Part shown: one piece after another, positions 53,765 through 62,954 of the stretch | Layout of the letters: each line of letters begins with the position of its first letter | Numbering within the stretch: the stretch's first letter is position 1 | Assembly (NCBI GenBank): GCA_029202485.1 | Contig: CP119313.1 | Span: 4,588,001-4,652,000 of the forward strand | Direction: 5' to 3' | DNA: 64,000 nt | DNA from: Candidatus Pedobacter colombiensis | GTDB taxonomy: Bacteria > Bacteroidota > Bacteroidia > Sphingobacteriales > Sphingobacteriaceae | Made by a program: the position numbers and the translations under genes | The notes under the pieces: generated by a model | Told to the model about the DNA's origin: nothing | Seen by the model: the letters and a program-made list of their open reading frames with translations, nothing else | Database searches by the model: none

Positions 53765-54366
53765 TGAAAGGCTATACAAAACCTTTATTAGTTATTTTCC
53801 TAGTTTTGCTTGCAGACCAGCTTTTAAAAACATGGATAAAGACCAATATGTACCTTGGTCAGGAATTCAAAATCATCGGCAATTGGTTTATCATCCATTT
53901 TACGGAGAATAATGGAATGGCCTTTGGATTAGAGTTTGGTGGTGAATTTGGTAAGCTGGCTTTATCTTTATTCAGAATTGCTGCAGTTGCCGGAATTGGC
54001 TATGGCTTATGCTATCTGATCCAGAGAAAATACCACAGAGGCCTGATTTTAAATGTCGCTTTGATCTTTGCCGGTGCACTGGGAAACATTATCGACTCAG
54101 TCTTATATGGTAAAATATATGGTTATGCAACCCTATTCCATGGCCGTGTAGTAGACATGTTTTATTTCCCACTATTACAGGGTGTTTTCCCTAAATGGGT
54201 ACCCATATGGGGCGGCGAGGATTTTATCTTCTTCAGACCGGTATTCAACATCGCTGATGCCGCAATATCTGTTGGTGTAATCCTGATCCTTGTTTTTCAG
54301 AAATCGTACTTCAAAGAAGAAGTCGTTGAAGAAATAAGCCCTAATAATGAGATGGTTGAAGATTAA
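53764..54366 (+). CDS. lspA: Prolipoprotein signal peptidase
   Basis: A 200-aa membrane aspartic peptidase that cleaves lipoprotein signal peptides. The catalytic Asp residues are in GNIIDSVLYG and FNIADAAISVG. The motif ENNGMAFGLEFGG and the four membrane helices are present. It is longer than the E. coli enzyme (about 164 aa), with an insert around YGYATLFHGRVVDMFYFPLLQG, common in Bacteroidota. It starts on the last base of the DksA-like stop. Many lipoproteins in this window depend on this activity. Confidence 0.95.
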   Translation: MKGYTKPLLVIFLVLLADQLLKTWIKTNMYLGQEFKIIGNWFIIHFTENNGMAFGLEFGGEFGKLALSLFRIAAVAGIGYGLCYLIQRKYHRGLILNVALIFAGALGNIIDSVLYGKIYGYATLFHGRVVDMFYFPLLQGVFPKWVPIWGGEDFIFFRPVFNIADAAISVGVILILVFQKSYFKEEVVEEISPNNEMVED

Positions 54367-54449
54367 TTGATCATATTTTGAAGTATTGATATGGAATTGA
54401 GCTAAAAGTTCATCTATATATCAAATACACAAATGAAAAATATCACATT

Positions 54450-55157
54450 ATGAAAAAGTTATTAAGCCTTGCCATTGTTGCCTTATTTAGTTTAAGTGCT
54501 ATGGCGCAACAAGTGGATTTACGCAAGAAAATCAATGTTAGCGGGTCTGCTGAAACTGAAGTTACACCTGATATTATTTATATCAGCATCTCTTTAAAGG
54601 AATACCTTAAAGATGGTAATAGCAAGAAAAAAGTAGACATCACTACACTTGAGAATGAGTTGTTTACTGCAGTACAGAAAGCAGGTTTAGAGAAAGAGAA
54701 TTTGACCATCAATAACCTTTCCAGCTACACAGTGGCTGCAGAAAAAAAGAAAAATCCTGACTACCTGGCCAGCAAACAATATCGTTTAAAAGTTAGCGAT
54801 TTGAACAAATGGAATGCTATTATTGGCAATGTAGATCCTAAAGGTGTAGCTTATACCAATATCGACAGCTATGATTATTCGAAAATTGAAAGCTTAAAAA
54901 AAGAGCTTAAAATTAAAGCATTATTAGCAGCTAAAGAAAAAGCAACCTATCTGGTTCAAGCGCTTGGAGATAAACTAGGTAGTGCGATAGACATCCAGGA
55001 AATAAATAACGAATCTTTTGCCAGACCAATGTATGCAAACGTAATGATGAAGTCGGAAAGTGCGGATATGGCCGGGGCCGGTGCTCAGGATATTGATTTC
55101 AAAAAGATAAAATTAAACTACCAGATGAATGTAGTGTTTGAAATTAAAGGTATCTGA
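54450..55157 (+). CDS. SIMPL-domain (DUF541) secreted protein
   Basis: A 235-aa protein with the signal peptide MKKLLSLAIVALFSLSAMAQ. It has the SIMPL/DUF541 pattern: INVSGSAETEVTPDIIYISISLKEYLKDG, then repeated alpha/beta segments and the C-terminal KIKLNYQMNVVFEIKG. Such periplasmic proteins (such as E. coli YggE) are linked to oxidative stress or outer-membrane maintenance. It follows lspA by 83 bp and is followed by a terminator. Confidence 0.88.
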   Translation: MKKLLSLAIVALFSLSAMAQQVDLRKKINVSGSAETEVTPDIIYISISLKEYLKDGNSKKKVDITTLENELFTAVQKAGLEKENLTINNLSSYTVAAEKKKNPDYLASKQYRLKVSDLNKWNAIIGNVDPKGVAYTNIDSYDYSKIESLKKELKIKALLAAKEKATYLVQALGDKLGSAIDIQEINNESFARPMYANVMMKSESADMAGAGAQDIDFKKIKLNYQMNVVFEIKGI

Positions 55158-55192
55158 CCTATAGAGTATACAGTTTTATAAAAAAAACAACG

Positions 55193-55228
55193 AAAAACCT
55201 ATCAATTAATTTTGGTAGGTTTTTTGTT
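55193..55228 (+). terminator. Terminator after the SIMPL-domain gene
   Basis: AAAAACCTA (55193-55201) pairs with TAGGTTTTT (55216-55224), a 14-nt loop, followed by TTGTTTTG. It lies 35 bp after the stop and before the next ATG at 55257. Confidence 0.75.
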
Positions 55229-55256
55229 TTGTAAAAAAATACAAATCCATAACACC

Positions 55257-55571
55257 ATGAAAAAATTAGTTTACACTGCAGCCTTAATCTTTACGCTAGC
55301 GATTGGTGCAAATACTGTATCAGCTTCAGACAAGACCAACAAAGCAGCAACAGAAATGACTGCCGAGCAAAAGGTTCAGCTTGAAAGGATTACTACCCGT
55401 GTAGAAGAGATCAGGGATATGGATAAATCAAATTTATCCAGAGCAGAGAAAAAAGAACTTCGCAAAGAGTTAAGAGAATTAAAATCACAAGCCCGTGCAA
55501 TGGGCGGCGGCATTTATCTTTCCGTAGGTGCAATCATTATCATCATCTTATTGTTAATCATTATTCTATAG
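55257..55571 (+). CDS. Small secreted/membrane protein with charged coiled coil and C-terminal membrane tail
   Basis: A 104-aa protein that I do not recognise by name. A signal peptide (LVYTAALIFTLAIGANTVSA) is followed by a charged helix (about residues 27-80: QKVQLERITTRVEEIRDMD, SRAEKKELRKELRELKSQAR) and a C-terminal hydrophobic tail, IYLSVGAIIIIILLLIIIL. The tail would anchor it in the membrane. An upstream in-frame start at 55212 overlaps a terminator, so 55257 is chosen. Similar short proteins with a GGGIYL-plus-hydrophobic tail occur in Bacteroidota; their function is unknown. Confidence 0.75.
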   Translation: MKKLVYTAALIFTLAIGANTVSASDKTNKAATEMTAEQKVQLERITTRVEEIRDMDKSNLSRAEKKELRKELRELKSQARAMGGGIYLSVGAIIIIILLLIIIL

Positions 55572-55633
55572 CATTATTAACTAACCTATATAATACAATT
55601 ATTAACTAACCCTAACATCTACCTGTTAACAAC

Positions 55634-55663
55634 AAAAAAGCTTCCTTTAGGGGAAGCTTTTTT
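55634..55663. terminator. Bidirectional terminator
   Basis: AAAAAAGCTTCC (55634-55645) and GGAAGCTTTTTT (55652-55663) form a 12-bp stem with flanking A and T runs. It separates the small membrane protein (plus) from the RND efflux operon (minus) and can serve both. Confidence 0.85.
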
Positions 55664-55688
55664 GTTATATCAAACTTACACTACATCC

Positions 55689-58600
55689 TTAATCTTCAGC
55701 ATCTGCATGTAGTGTGTTTTTATGATCTTCAGGTCTATAGGAGGCCTGCAACTCGGCCAGTTTCTTTTTGCCGTAAGCTAATCTGGTGATGAGTACAAAC
55801 AATACAGGAACAATAAATATCGCAAGTAAGGTTGCCGACATCATCCCTGCTGCTACTGTCCACCCAATTGTTTGACGAGAAACAGCACCTGCACTAGAAG
55901 ACAAAATCAATGGAATAACACCAAGTATAAAAGCCACAGAAGTCATGATAATTGGTCTAAGCCTTAATCTTACAGCTTCTATCGTAGCTGCAATAAGTTC
56001 CATGCCCCAATCCACCCTTTCTTTGGCAAATTCTACAATTAAAATTGCGTTCTTTGCAGACAAACCAATCAAAGTGATCAAACCCACCTGAGCATAAATA
56101 TTATTGTCGAGTTTAGGCAGAAAAGTCAGTGCCAGAATAGCTCCAAATAGTCCAAGTGGCACAGCGAGTAAAATGGAGAAGGGAACAGACCAACTCTCGT
56201 ACAAGGCTGCCAACAGTAGAAATACAAAGACAATAACGAGTGTAAAAATCATAATCGTACTATTTCCAGCCTCCGTTTCCTGCAAACTTAATCCGGAGAA
56301 ATCATAACCATAATTCGCAGGTAGGTTTTGTGCTGCAACTTCCTTTAATGCCTTTAAGGCATCCCCTGAGCTCCGTCCTGGTTTTGCAGATCCCCCGACT
56401 TCAATTGAACGAAAAAGATTATAATGACTGATGATAGATGGATTTTCTATCACTTTATAAGATACCATAGAACTCAATGGAACAGAAACACCTGCCGAAT
56501 TTTTCACGTAGAGGAAGCCAAGATTTTCAATTTTTGCGCGATAATTCGTATCGGCCTGACTAACCACCCGGAAGTTTCTGCCATACTTGGTAAAGTCATT
56601 GATATAGCTACTGCCCAGATATGCTGAAATACTCTGATAAACCGCTCCAATAGATACCCCCATCTTTTTTGCCTGATCCCGATCTACATTAACCTTGTAA
56701 TTTGGCGTTCTTGTATTAAATAATGTATAAGCCATTCCAATTTCAGGCCGTTGGTTAACAGCAGCAAGGTATTTATTTACATTCGCTTCAAATTCTTTAA
56801 TATCTCCCGTTTGCTTCTCCTGTATCTCGAGGGTAAAACCACCGCTAATACCCAATCCGGGTATGGGTGGAGGAGCCACAACGATTACATTCCCTTCTTT
56901 ATCTCCCATAAAAGATTTAGAGATGCCTGCCATAATGGTATTAACATCCTTTTTCCGATACTCCCAGTTTTTAAGCTGGACAAAGAAAGTGCCTGCATTA
57001 GATTTAAACGAACTGTTAAGAATGTTAATGCCACTAAGAGAAGTGATGTTATCTACCTCCGGATATTTTGTCCGGATAGTATCTGTAATTCTTTTAATGA
57101 AAGCATCTGTACGTACTGCTGCTGCACCTTCAGGTAAGGTTGCTCCTATTAAAAAGATACCGGCATCCTCATTTGGAATGAAACCTGTAGGTTTTTTCAT
57201 GAATAAACCACCTGTACCTAAATAAATACAGAGCAGGATAATCATCACTAGCGGGGCTGCTTTTAAAGCTTTTTTTACCCCCATCGAATAGTTATGTGTA
57301 ACTTTAGCAAACCATCTATTAAATTTAAAAAAGAACTTGTTCATTCCCTTTGAATTCTTATCCAGCTTCATTGGTTTTAAAAGGATAGAACAAAGTGCAG
57401 GTGTAAGAGATAATGCAATAAATGCCGAAAGCAATACAGAAACTGCAATGGTGATGGCAAATTGCTGGTACAACTTACCAACCATACCGGGAATAAAGCC
57501 TACAGGAATAAATACAGCCGCCAGGATCAATGCAATGGCGATTACGGGCGCCGTAATATCATTCATTGCCCTTCGTGTAGCTTCGGGTGCCAGCAAGCCG
57601 TCGTGATCCATATAATGCTGCACAGCCTCCACAACAACAATGGCATCATCTACCACAATACCTATGGCCAGTACAAAACCGAACATAGTTAAAACATTAA
57701 TAGAGAAACCAAAGAAAGTAAAAAAGATAAATGTACCAATGATAGACACCGGGATAGCCAAAACAGGAATAAGTGTGGCTCTCCAGCTTTGAAGAAAGAA
57801 AAATACCACCAGAGTAACTAAAATAAGGGCTTCAATCAATGTATGCACCACCTCATTGATAGAAACCTTTACCACAGTAACAGTCTCATATGGAACTTTG
57901 TAGTCAAGATCTTTAGGAAAAGCCTTTTTTAGTTGTTGCATCACCTTATCAATGCCATCAGCTGTTTGCACAGCATTCCCTCCCGGGCTCTGGTAAATGG
58001 CCATTAAAGAAGCAACTTTACCATTCACCTTTGATTTTAAAGCATAACTAAAAGCACCCAATTCTACCCTTGCCACATCTTTAAGATAAACTGCAGAACC
58101 ATCACTATTCGTCTTAACCACAATATTTTTAAACTGATCTACCGTATTCAAGTCACCATCAAGAAGAACAGAAAATTCAAATGTCTGATAATTGTGTTGC
58201 GGTGGGCCACCAACACTTCCACCTGGAATTCTGGTATTTTGTTCCTGAATAGCCGCAGAGACATCAGCTGGGGTAAGACCCAATGCGGCAAGCTTATTCG
58301 CATCCAGCCATACACGCATACTAAAGGGCTGACCAAAAGCCTGAACATCACCAACTCCTTTAACTCTAAGGATAGCGTCTTTTACATAAAGATTCACGTA
58401 ATTGGATATAAACTTATCATCGTAAGTCCCATTTGGCGAGTATAAGCCCACAACCATCAAAATATCGCTGTTAGCTTTCTTGGTCGTTACCCCTAAACGG
58501 GTAACCGCTTCCGGTAAAGAGGGTTCCGCAATCCCCACCCTATTCTGTACATCTAATGCAGCAACATCTATATTTGTCCCCACATCAAAAGTAACGGTAA

Positions 58601-58871
58601 TGGAAGATCTGCCATCCGAGGTACTATTGGATGATAAATATTTCATCCCAGGCGTACCATTAATCTGACTTTCTATAGGCGTGGTTACTGTTTGCTCTAC
58701 TGTTTGTGCATCAGCACCTGTATAATTACCTGAAACAGTAACCGTAGGCGGAGCAATAGTTGGATACTGACTGATGGGCAAAGTTGTGATGACAATAACG
58801 CCAATTACAACAATTAATATGGATATTACGATGGCCGTAACCGGGCGTCTGATAAATACTTCTGAGATCAT
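55689..58871 (-). CDS. RND efflux transporter, AcrB/HAE1 type
   Basis: A 1060-aa inner-membrane pump, last gene of a three-gene efflux operon. The N terminus FIRRPVTAIVISILIVVIG is typical; the proton-relay residues are visible in VVDDAIVVVEAV (TM4 double Asp) and GLSAKNAILIVEFAKE (TM10 Lys). It exports hydrophobic or amphipathic compounds across both membranes together with the adaptor (58887-59999) and outer-membrane factor (60004-61353). The substrate range cannot be told. No local regulator is encoded beside it. Confidence 0.96.
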   Translation of the reverse strand: MISEVFIRRPVTAIVISILIVVIGVIVITTLPISQYPTIAPPTVTVSGNYTGADAQTVEQTVTTPIESQINGTPGMKYLSSNSTSDGRSSITVTFDVGTNIDVAALDVQNRVGIAEPSLPEAVTRLGVTTKKANSDILMVVGLYSPNGTYDDKFISNYVNLYVKDAILRVKGVGDVQAFGQPFSMRVWLDANKLAALGLTPADVSAAIQEQNTRIPGGSVGGPPQHNYQTFEFSVLLDGDLNTVDQFKNIVVKTNSDGSAVYLKDVARVELGAFSYALKSKVNGKVASLMAIYQSPGGNAVQTADGIDKVMQQLKKAFPKDLDYKVPYETVTVVKVSINEVVHTLIEALILVTLVVFFFLQSWRATLIPVLAIPVSIIGTFIFFTFFGFSINVLTMFGFVLAIGIVVDDAIVVVEAVQHYMDHDGLLAPEATRRAMNDITAPVIAIALILAAVFIPVGFIPGMVGKLYQQFAITIAVSVLLSAFIALSLTPALCSILLKPMKLDKNSKGMNKFFFKFNRWFAKVTHNYSMGVKKALKAAPLVMIILLCIYLGTGGLFMKKPTGFIPNEDAGIFLIGATLPEGAAAVRTDAFIKRITDTIRTKYPEVDNITSLSGINILNSSFKSNAGTFFVQLKNWEYRKKDVNTIMAGISKSFMGDKEGNVIVVAPPPIPGLGISGGFTLEIQEKQTGDIKEFEANVNKYLAAVNQRPEIGMAYTLFNTRTPNYKVNVDRDQAKKMGVSIGAVYQSISAYLGSSYINDFTKYGRNFRVVSQADTNYRAKIENLGFLYVKNSAGVSVPLSSMVSYKVIENPSIISHYNLFRSIEVGGSAKPGRSSGDALKALKEVAAQNLPANYGYDFSGLSLQETEAGNSTIMIFTLVIVFVFLLLAALYESWSVPFSILLAVPLGLFGAILALTFLPKLDNNIYAQVGLITLIGLSAKNAILIVEFAKERVDWGMELIAATIEAVRLRLRPIIMTSVAFILGVIPLILSSSAGAVSRQTIGWTVAAGMMSATLLAIFIVPVLFVLITRLAYGKKKLAELQASYRPEDHKNTLHADAED

Positions 58872-58886
58872 AAGCTTGAAATTCTA

Positions 58887-59999
58887 TTAAAATTTTACAA
58901 CTGCACCCGGACGTAAATTTTGCGCGCCATCTGCAACAATCACTTCTCCCGCCTTTAACCCGTCTTTCACCACCACATTGCTACCAAATTGCCTACCCAG
59001 CGTTACAATCCGCTGTTCTGCCTTACTGCTGTCGCCAACCACAAACACATGAAATGACCCCAACTGCTCAGACACGGCTTTATAAGGAATGACCAGTTGA
59101 TTTTCAACAGACTTATCCAGAACCAAAAGATTTACTGTCATACCGGCAACCAGCTTACCTAATTCATTAGGATAACTGACTCTCACTTTTATAGTCCCTG
59201 TTGTTGGATCAACGGCCCGATCAATTGTCAAAACTCTTCCCAGACGTTTATAAATACTCCCATCCTGTAATTGCACACTAAAAAGAGAGTCTTTTATAGC
59301 CGCAGGATTATTTTTCATATTGATGAATCTTGGGATCTCGCTTTGATTTACTGCAATATCTACGGCAATAGGATTATTGGTCGACACGGTATTTAAAAGT
59401 GTAGAACCGGCAGTAACCAAAGCTCCCTGTTTTACCTGTGATATACCAATAGTACCATTCAGCGGTGATACGATAACCGAACGTCGCAAATCGTCGTTTG
59501 CAGCAGAAAGATTAGCTTTTGCCGCAGCAACCTGGGATTCAGCATTCGCAAGATCGGTAAGGGCATAATCAACACGTTGCTTAGCGATGGCATCCGCGGC
59601 AGCAAGCCTCGTATAACGATCCGCATCCTTTTTAGTCTTATCACGATTGGCCTGAGCCACCTCTACATTTGCTTTTGCCGAATTATAGGCTGCCAGATAC
59701 TTGGTACGGTCAATTTCGTAAAGTTTCTGCCCTTTAGTTACTTTCTGACCATCCTTAATATAAATTGTGGTAATATAGCCACCTACCTGCGCGCGAAGCT
59801 CAACCTGATCTAATGCTATAACCACCCCCGGATAGGTATCGACTGTCGTTACCGGTTCGGCAGCAACAGTGTAAGGCGTTACAGGAGTTGCCGGTGGTGG
59901 GCCTCCCTGCTGTGCAGTTTTATTGCCACCACCACATGATGCTAAAGAAATGGACCCTAGTATAACAATGCCTAATTTTATGTGATTAACCGTATTCAT
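58887..59999 (-). CDS. RND efflux periplasmic adaptor (membrane fusion protein)
   Basis: A 370-aa lipoprotein adaptor. The lipobox is GSISLASCGGG near residue 23. It has the split lipoyl domain (VELRAQVGGYITTIYIKDGQKVTKGQ and ...SPLNGTIGISQVKQGALV), an alpha-helical hairpin between them (about 105-165: YNSAKANVEVAQANRDKTKKDADRY), and a C-terminal beta-barrel region. It links the inner-membrane pump to the outer-membrane channel. It lies 15 bp before the RND gene. Confidence 0.95.
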   Translation of the reverse strand: MNTVNHIKLGIVILGSISLASCGGGNKTAQQGGPPPATPVTPYTVAAEPVTTVDTYPGVVIALDQVELRAQVGGYITTIYIKDGQKVTKGQKLYEIDRTKYLAAYNSAKANVEVAQANRDKTKKDADRYTRLAAADAIAKQRVDYALTDLANAESQVAAAKANLSAANDDLRRSVIVSPLNGTIGISQVKQGALVTAGSTLLNTVSTNNPIAVDIAVNQSEIPRFINMKNNPAAIKDSLFSVQLQDGSIYKRLGRVLTIDRAVDPTTGTIKVRVSYPNELGKLVAGMTVNLLVLDKSVENQLVIPYKAVSEQLGSFHVFVVGDSSKAEQRIVTLGRQFGSNVVVKDGLKAGEVIVADGAQNLRPGAVVKF

Positions 60000-60003
60000 T
60001 TGC

Positions 60004-61353
60004 TTATTGGTTTACGATAATTGTTCCTAATGCCTGTTGTACATCTAATTTTGAAGAAAGAAGACTGTATAATGAATTTAAATAGTTAAGTTGTGTGGTA
60101 CGCAGGTCCGTTTCTGCAGTCATCAAATCAAGATAAGTCTTAATCCCCTCATCATATTGTTGCTTAATGATATTATACACCTGTTTAGAAAGTTCTACAT
60201 TGGCAAATGTTGTTTTCCAATCGTTCAGATTAGCCTTATAGGTTGCTATAGCCTGCTCATATTGCGCATTGATCTGGTTTCGGGTATTGTATAAGTCCAG
60301 ATCAATTCTCTTTTCCTGCAATTCAGATTTCCTGATCTCCTGAGTCCTTTTTGTTCCTTGAAAGATGGGAAGATTCAATGTCAGTCCAAACAAAGAACTT
60401 GGATAATTTGTGTTGTACAAATCCTTAAAGTTGTTATTCTGATAGTTCCAGTTATAATTTATAAATCCCGCAATAGTGGGCAAATAAGCCCATTTATTAT
60501 AAGAGGTATTCAACTGTTGCAACTTCTTTTGCGTTTGCAGCAGTCGATACTCCACTCTATTCTCATAATTACGGGCTTGGTTAGTATCCAGCAAGACCTC
60601 ATTTTCCATCCGCATTGTATCAAAGTTTAAGCTAATATCTTTATCAGAACTATATCCAATTAATTGCTTGAGGTAAGCATACTTATATTTCATCAGTTCT
60701 TCCGCCCTTTTTCGATCTGCTTTGGAGTTGCTTAAACTAATTTGTGCTCTTTGATAATCCGTTTTGTCAACCAGTCCAACGTCATATTGGGCATGAGAAT
60801 CCTTAAATTGTTTTTCCAGACGTGCAATATTTTCATTGATGATATTTAGTTGCTCTTTACTTGTCAGTATATCAAAGTAGGCCTTGCTCACTTCAACAAC
60901 CGTACTGATTTTAGCACTTTCGGTACTCTCTTTATATTGCAACCTGTAATATTTCGAGGCCTTGGAAGCCTGGATCAATCCCGCATCTAAAAACTTCTGA
61001 TCTGCCTGTAAAGTCATGGCCGAAGTATACTTGGTGCCAACGATCAGTAAAGAAGTTTCACCATTAAAAGTAAGTGTACTTTGCTGTTGCTTAAGGTTGT
61101 AATTATAATTGGCACTACCGTTAATTTGAGGAAGCCAGCCCGACAGTGCAGACTTAATGTCCCGCTCACCGATTTCTTCATCTATCAATGCTTGTTTTAC
61201 CCCTGGTTTATTAATCAATGCATAATGTATAACCTCCTGGAGAGATGCATTGCTGAGCACTTTATTATTGTCTCCTGTTTGCCCAAATACGACCGAGCAT
61301 AACATAAATGGTAGACCAAGGAGAAACATTAAAATCGATCTATGTAGTCTCAT
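60004..61353 (-). CDS. TolC-family outer-membrane efflux channel
   Basis: A 449-aa outer-membrane factor with a signal peptide (SILMFLLGLPFMLCSVVFG). The two-fold repeated helical pattern of TolC is visible: SLQEVIHYALINKPGVKQALIDEEIGERD at the N terminus and TAETDLRTTQLNYLNSLYSLLSSK near the C terminus. Long heptad-like helices (about 200-260 and 340-420) suit the tunnel domain. It is the first gene of the operon, 4 bp before the adaptor gene. Confidence 0.92.
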   Translation of the reverse strand: MRLHRSILMFLLGLPFMLCSVVFGQTGDNNKVLSNASLQEVIHYALINKPGVKQALIDEEIGERDIKSALSGWLPQINGSANYNYNLKQQQSTLTFNGETSLLIVGTKYTSAMTLQADQKFLDAGLIQASKASKYYRLQYKESTESAKISTVVEVSKAYFDILTSKEQLNIINENIARLEKQFKDSHAQYDVGLVDKTDYQRAQISLSNSKADRKRAEELMKYKYAYLKQLIGYSSDKDISLNFDTMRMENEVLLDTNQARNYENRVEYRLLQTQKKLQQLNTSYNKWAYLPTIAGFINYNWNYQNNNFKDLYNTNYPSSLFGLTLNLPIFQGTKRTQEIRKSELQEKRIDLDLYNTRNQINAQYEQAIATYKANLNDWKTTFANVELSKQVYNIIKQQYDEGIKTYLDLMTAETDLRTTQLNYLNSLYSLLSSKLDVQQALGTIIVNQ

Positions 61354-61463
61354 ATATTAAAAAATGAAGTAGAGTATTCTCAGCTAGCTCACTATAAACA
61401 TATTAACTACAAATAAAACCTCAATAAGTTCTAATTTTTTGAATTATTAACTATAAACCAGGC

Positions 61464-61508
61464 AAAAAAAAAACGCCCATTATACTAATCAATTCAGTAT
61501 AATGGGCG
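61464..61508 (-). terminator. Terminator after serS
   Basis: Minus strand: CGCCCATTATACT (61508-61496) pairs with AGTATAATGGGCG (61486-61474), a perfect 13-bp stem with a 9-nt loop, followed by ten T residues. It is one of the strongest terminators in the window and separates serS from the efflux operon. Confidence 0.95.
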
Positions 61509-61538
61509 TATATTTCAACTACCTGTAAAACAAAGGCT

Positions 61539-62810
61539 TTAATCAATATATTCGAAGCCGGTATATTTTACCAAAGCTTCAGGAATCTTAATTCCCTTAT
61601 CTGTTTGATTGTTCTCTAAAATAGCTGCGACGATACGTGGTAAGGCCAATGCGCTTCCATTTAAAGTATGTGCCAGTTGTGTTTTTCCTGCAGTACCTTT
61701 AAATCTTAACTTCAGTCTGTTACTCTGGTAAGTCTCAAAGTTAGATACTGAAGATACTTCTAACCAACGCTGTTGAGCTGCACTCCAAACCTCCATATCA
61801 TAAGTCATGGCAGCCGTAAAACCCATATCTCCCGCACATAAACGAAGTACTCTGTAATGCAAACCTAGCTTTTGCAATAGGGTCTGAACATAGGCACTCA
61901 TTTCCTCCAGCACCTGATAAGACTGGTCTGGATGAACGATCTGTACAATCTCCACTTTATCAAATTGATGAAGCCTGTTTAAACCACGAACATGCGCGCC
62001 ATAAGAACCTGCCTCACGACGGAAACATGGTGTATAGCCTGTGTTTTTAACCGGTAACTCTTCTTCTTTTAAAATCACATCTCTATAAAGATTCGTAACA
62101 GGAACTTCTGCCGTAGGAATAAGATACAAATTGTCAATACCTACATGATACATTTGCCCTTCCTTATCCGGCAATTGTCCTGTACCGAAACCAGAAGCTT
62201 CATTTACAAGGTGAGGCACCTGCATTTCCTTATAACCTTCTGCTGTAGCATGATCTAAAAAGAAATTAATCAGTGCGCGCTGTAAACGTGCACCTTTGCC
62301 TTTATAAACCGGGAAACCAGCACCGGCAATCTTTGTACCCAGCTCAAAATCTATAATATCATATTTAGCCGTTAACTCCCAATGTGGTAATGCATTTTCT
62401 GTAACTGCAGCCGGCTCACCATGAACGTAAACAATCTCATTTTCTTCAGGTGTACTTCCTGCTTTAACCATATGATATGGCAGATTAGGCAGCTGTACAA
62501 TCAGGTTATGCAGTGTAGCCTCGGCTGTAGTCAAATCCTCAGATAAATTTTTTATTTGCTCTTTATTAGCACTGGTTTCTGCTTTTAATGCTTCAGCCTC
62601 ATCCTTTTTCCCATTACGCATCAACTCACCAATCTGTTTTGCGCTCGAATTTGCGATAGCAGAGAGATTATCTAATGAAGTTTGGAATTGTCTTCTTTCT
62701 TCATCGGTTTTAATAATTTCATCAACCAATTCTGGTTGCTTAAAGTTTCTTAAGGCTAAGCCTTCCAAAACTTTCGCTCTATTTTCGCGGATATAGTTAA
62801 CTTGCAGCAT
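61539..62810 (-). CDS. serS: Seryl-tRNA synthetase
   Basis: A 423-aa class II synthetase that charges tRNA-Ser. The N-terminal coiled coil (about 25-105) for tRNA binding is present. Class II motifs are visible: motif 2 in PCFRREAGSYGAHVRGLNRLHQFDKVE and motif 3 in NGSALALPRIVAAILEN. The C terminus is complete. A Bacteroidota -7 element lies 17-24 bp upstream. It ends with a strong terminator. Confidence 0.97.
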   Translation of the reverse strand: MLQVNYIRENRAKVLEGLALRNFKQPELVDEIIKTDEERRQFQTSLDNLSAIANSSAKQIGELMRNGKKDEAEALKAETSANKEQIKNLSEDLTTAEATLHNLIVQLPNLPYHMVKAGSTPEENEIVYVHGEPAAVTENALPHWELTAKYDIIDFELGTKIAGAGFPVYKGKGARLQRALINFFLDHATAEGYKEMQVPHLVNEASGFGTGQLPDKEGQMYHVGIDNLYLIPTAEVPVTNLYRDVILKEEELPVKNTGYTPCFRREAGSYGAHVRGLNRLHQFDKVEIVQIVHPDQSYQVLEEMSAYVQTLLQKLGLHYRVLRLCAGDMGFTAAMTYDMEVWSAAQQRWLEVSSVSNFETYQSNRLKLRFKGTAGKTQLAHTLNGSALALPRIVAAILENNQTDKGIKIPEALVKYTGFEYID

Positions 62811-62826
62811 TATTTATTTTTTTAAA

Positions 62827-62834
62827 CAAAGATA
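62827..62834 (-). promoter_or_regulatory. serS promoter -7 element
   Basis: On the minus strand TATCTTTG (62834-62827) is an exact TAnnTTTG 16 bp before the serS ATG (62810). A -33 TTTG is not evident at the expected distance. Confidence 0.5.
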
Positions 62835-62859
62835 ATAAGAGTTATGTGTTATTAGTAAC

Positions 62860-62928
62860 GAGTTGCGAGTTTTATGCAACTAAGGACTGATAACGATAAG
62901 TGATGAGTAAGCATTAAACTCTCAACGC
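62860..62928. repeat. Imperfect inverted repeat between serS and rsmI
   Basis: GAGTTGCGAGTTTTATGC (62860-62877) is the reverse complement, with 3 mismatches in 18, of GCATTAAACTCTCAACGC (62911-62928); the 33-bp centre is less ordered. The GAGTT/AACTC-rich style resembles dispersed intergenic repeats of Sphingobacteriaceae. It takes most of the space between the divergent genes. Confidence 0.45.
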
Positions 62929-62954
62929 ATAACTCATAAACTTGAATATATAGC

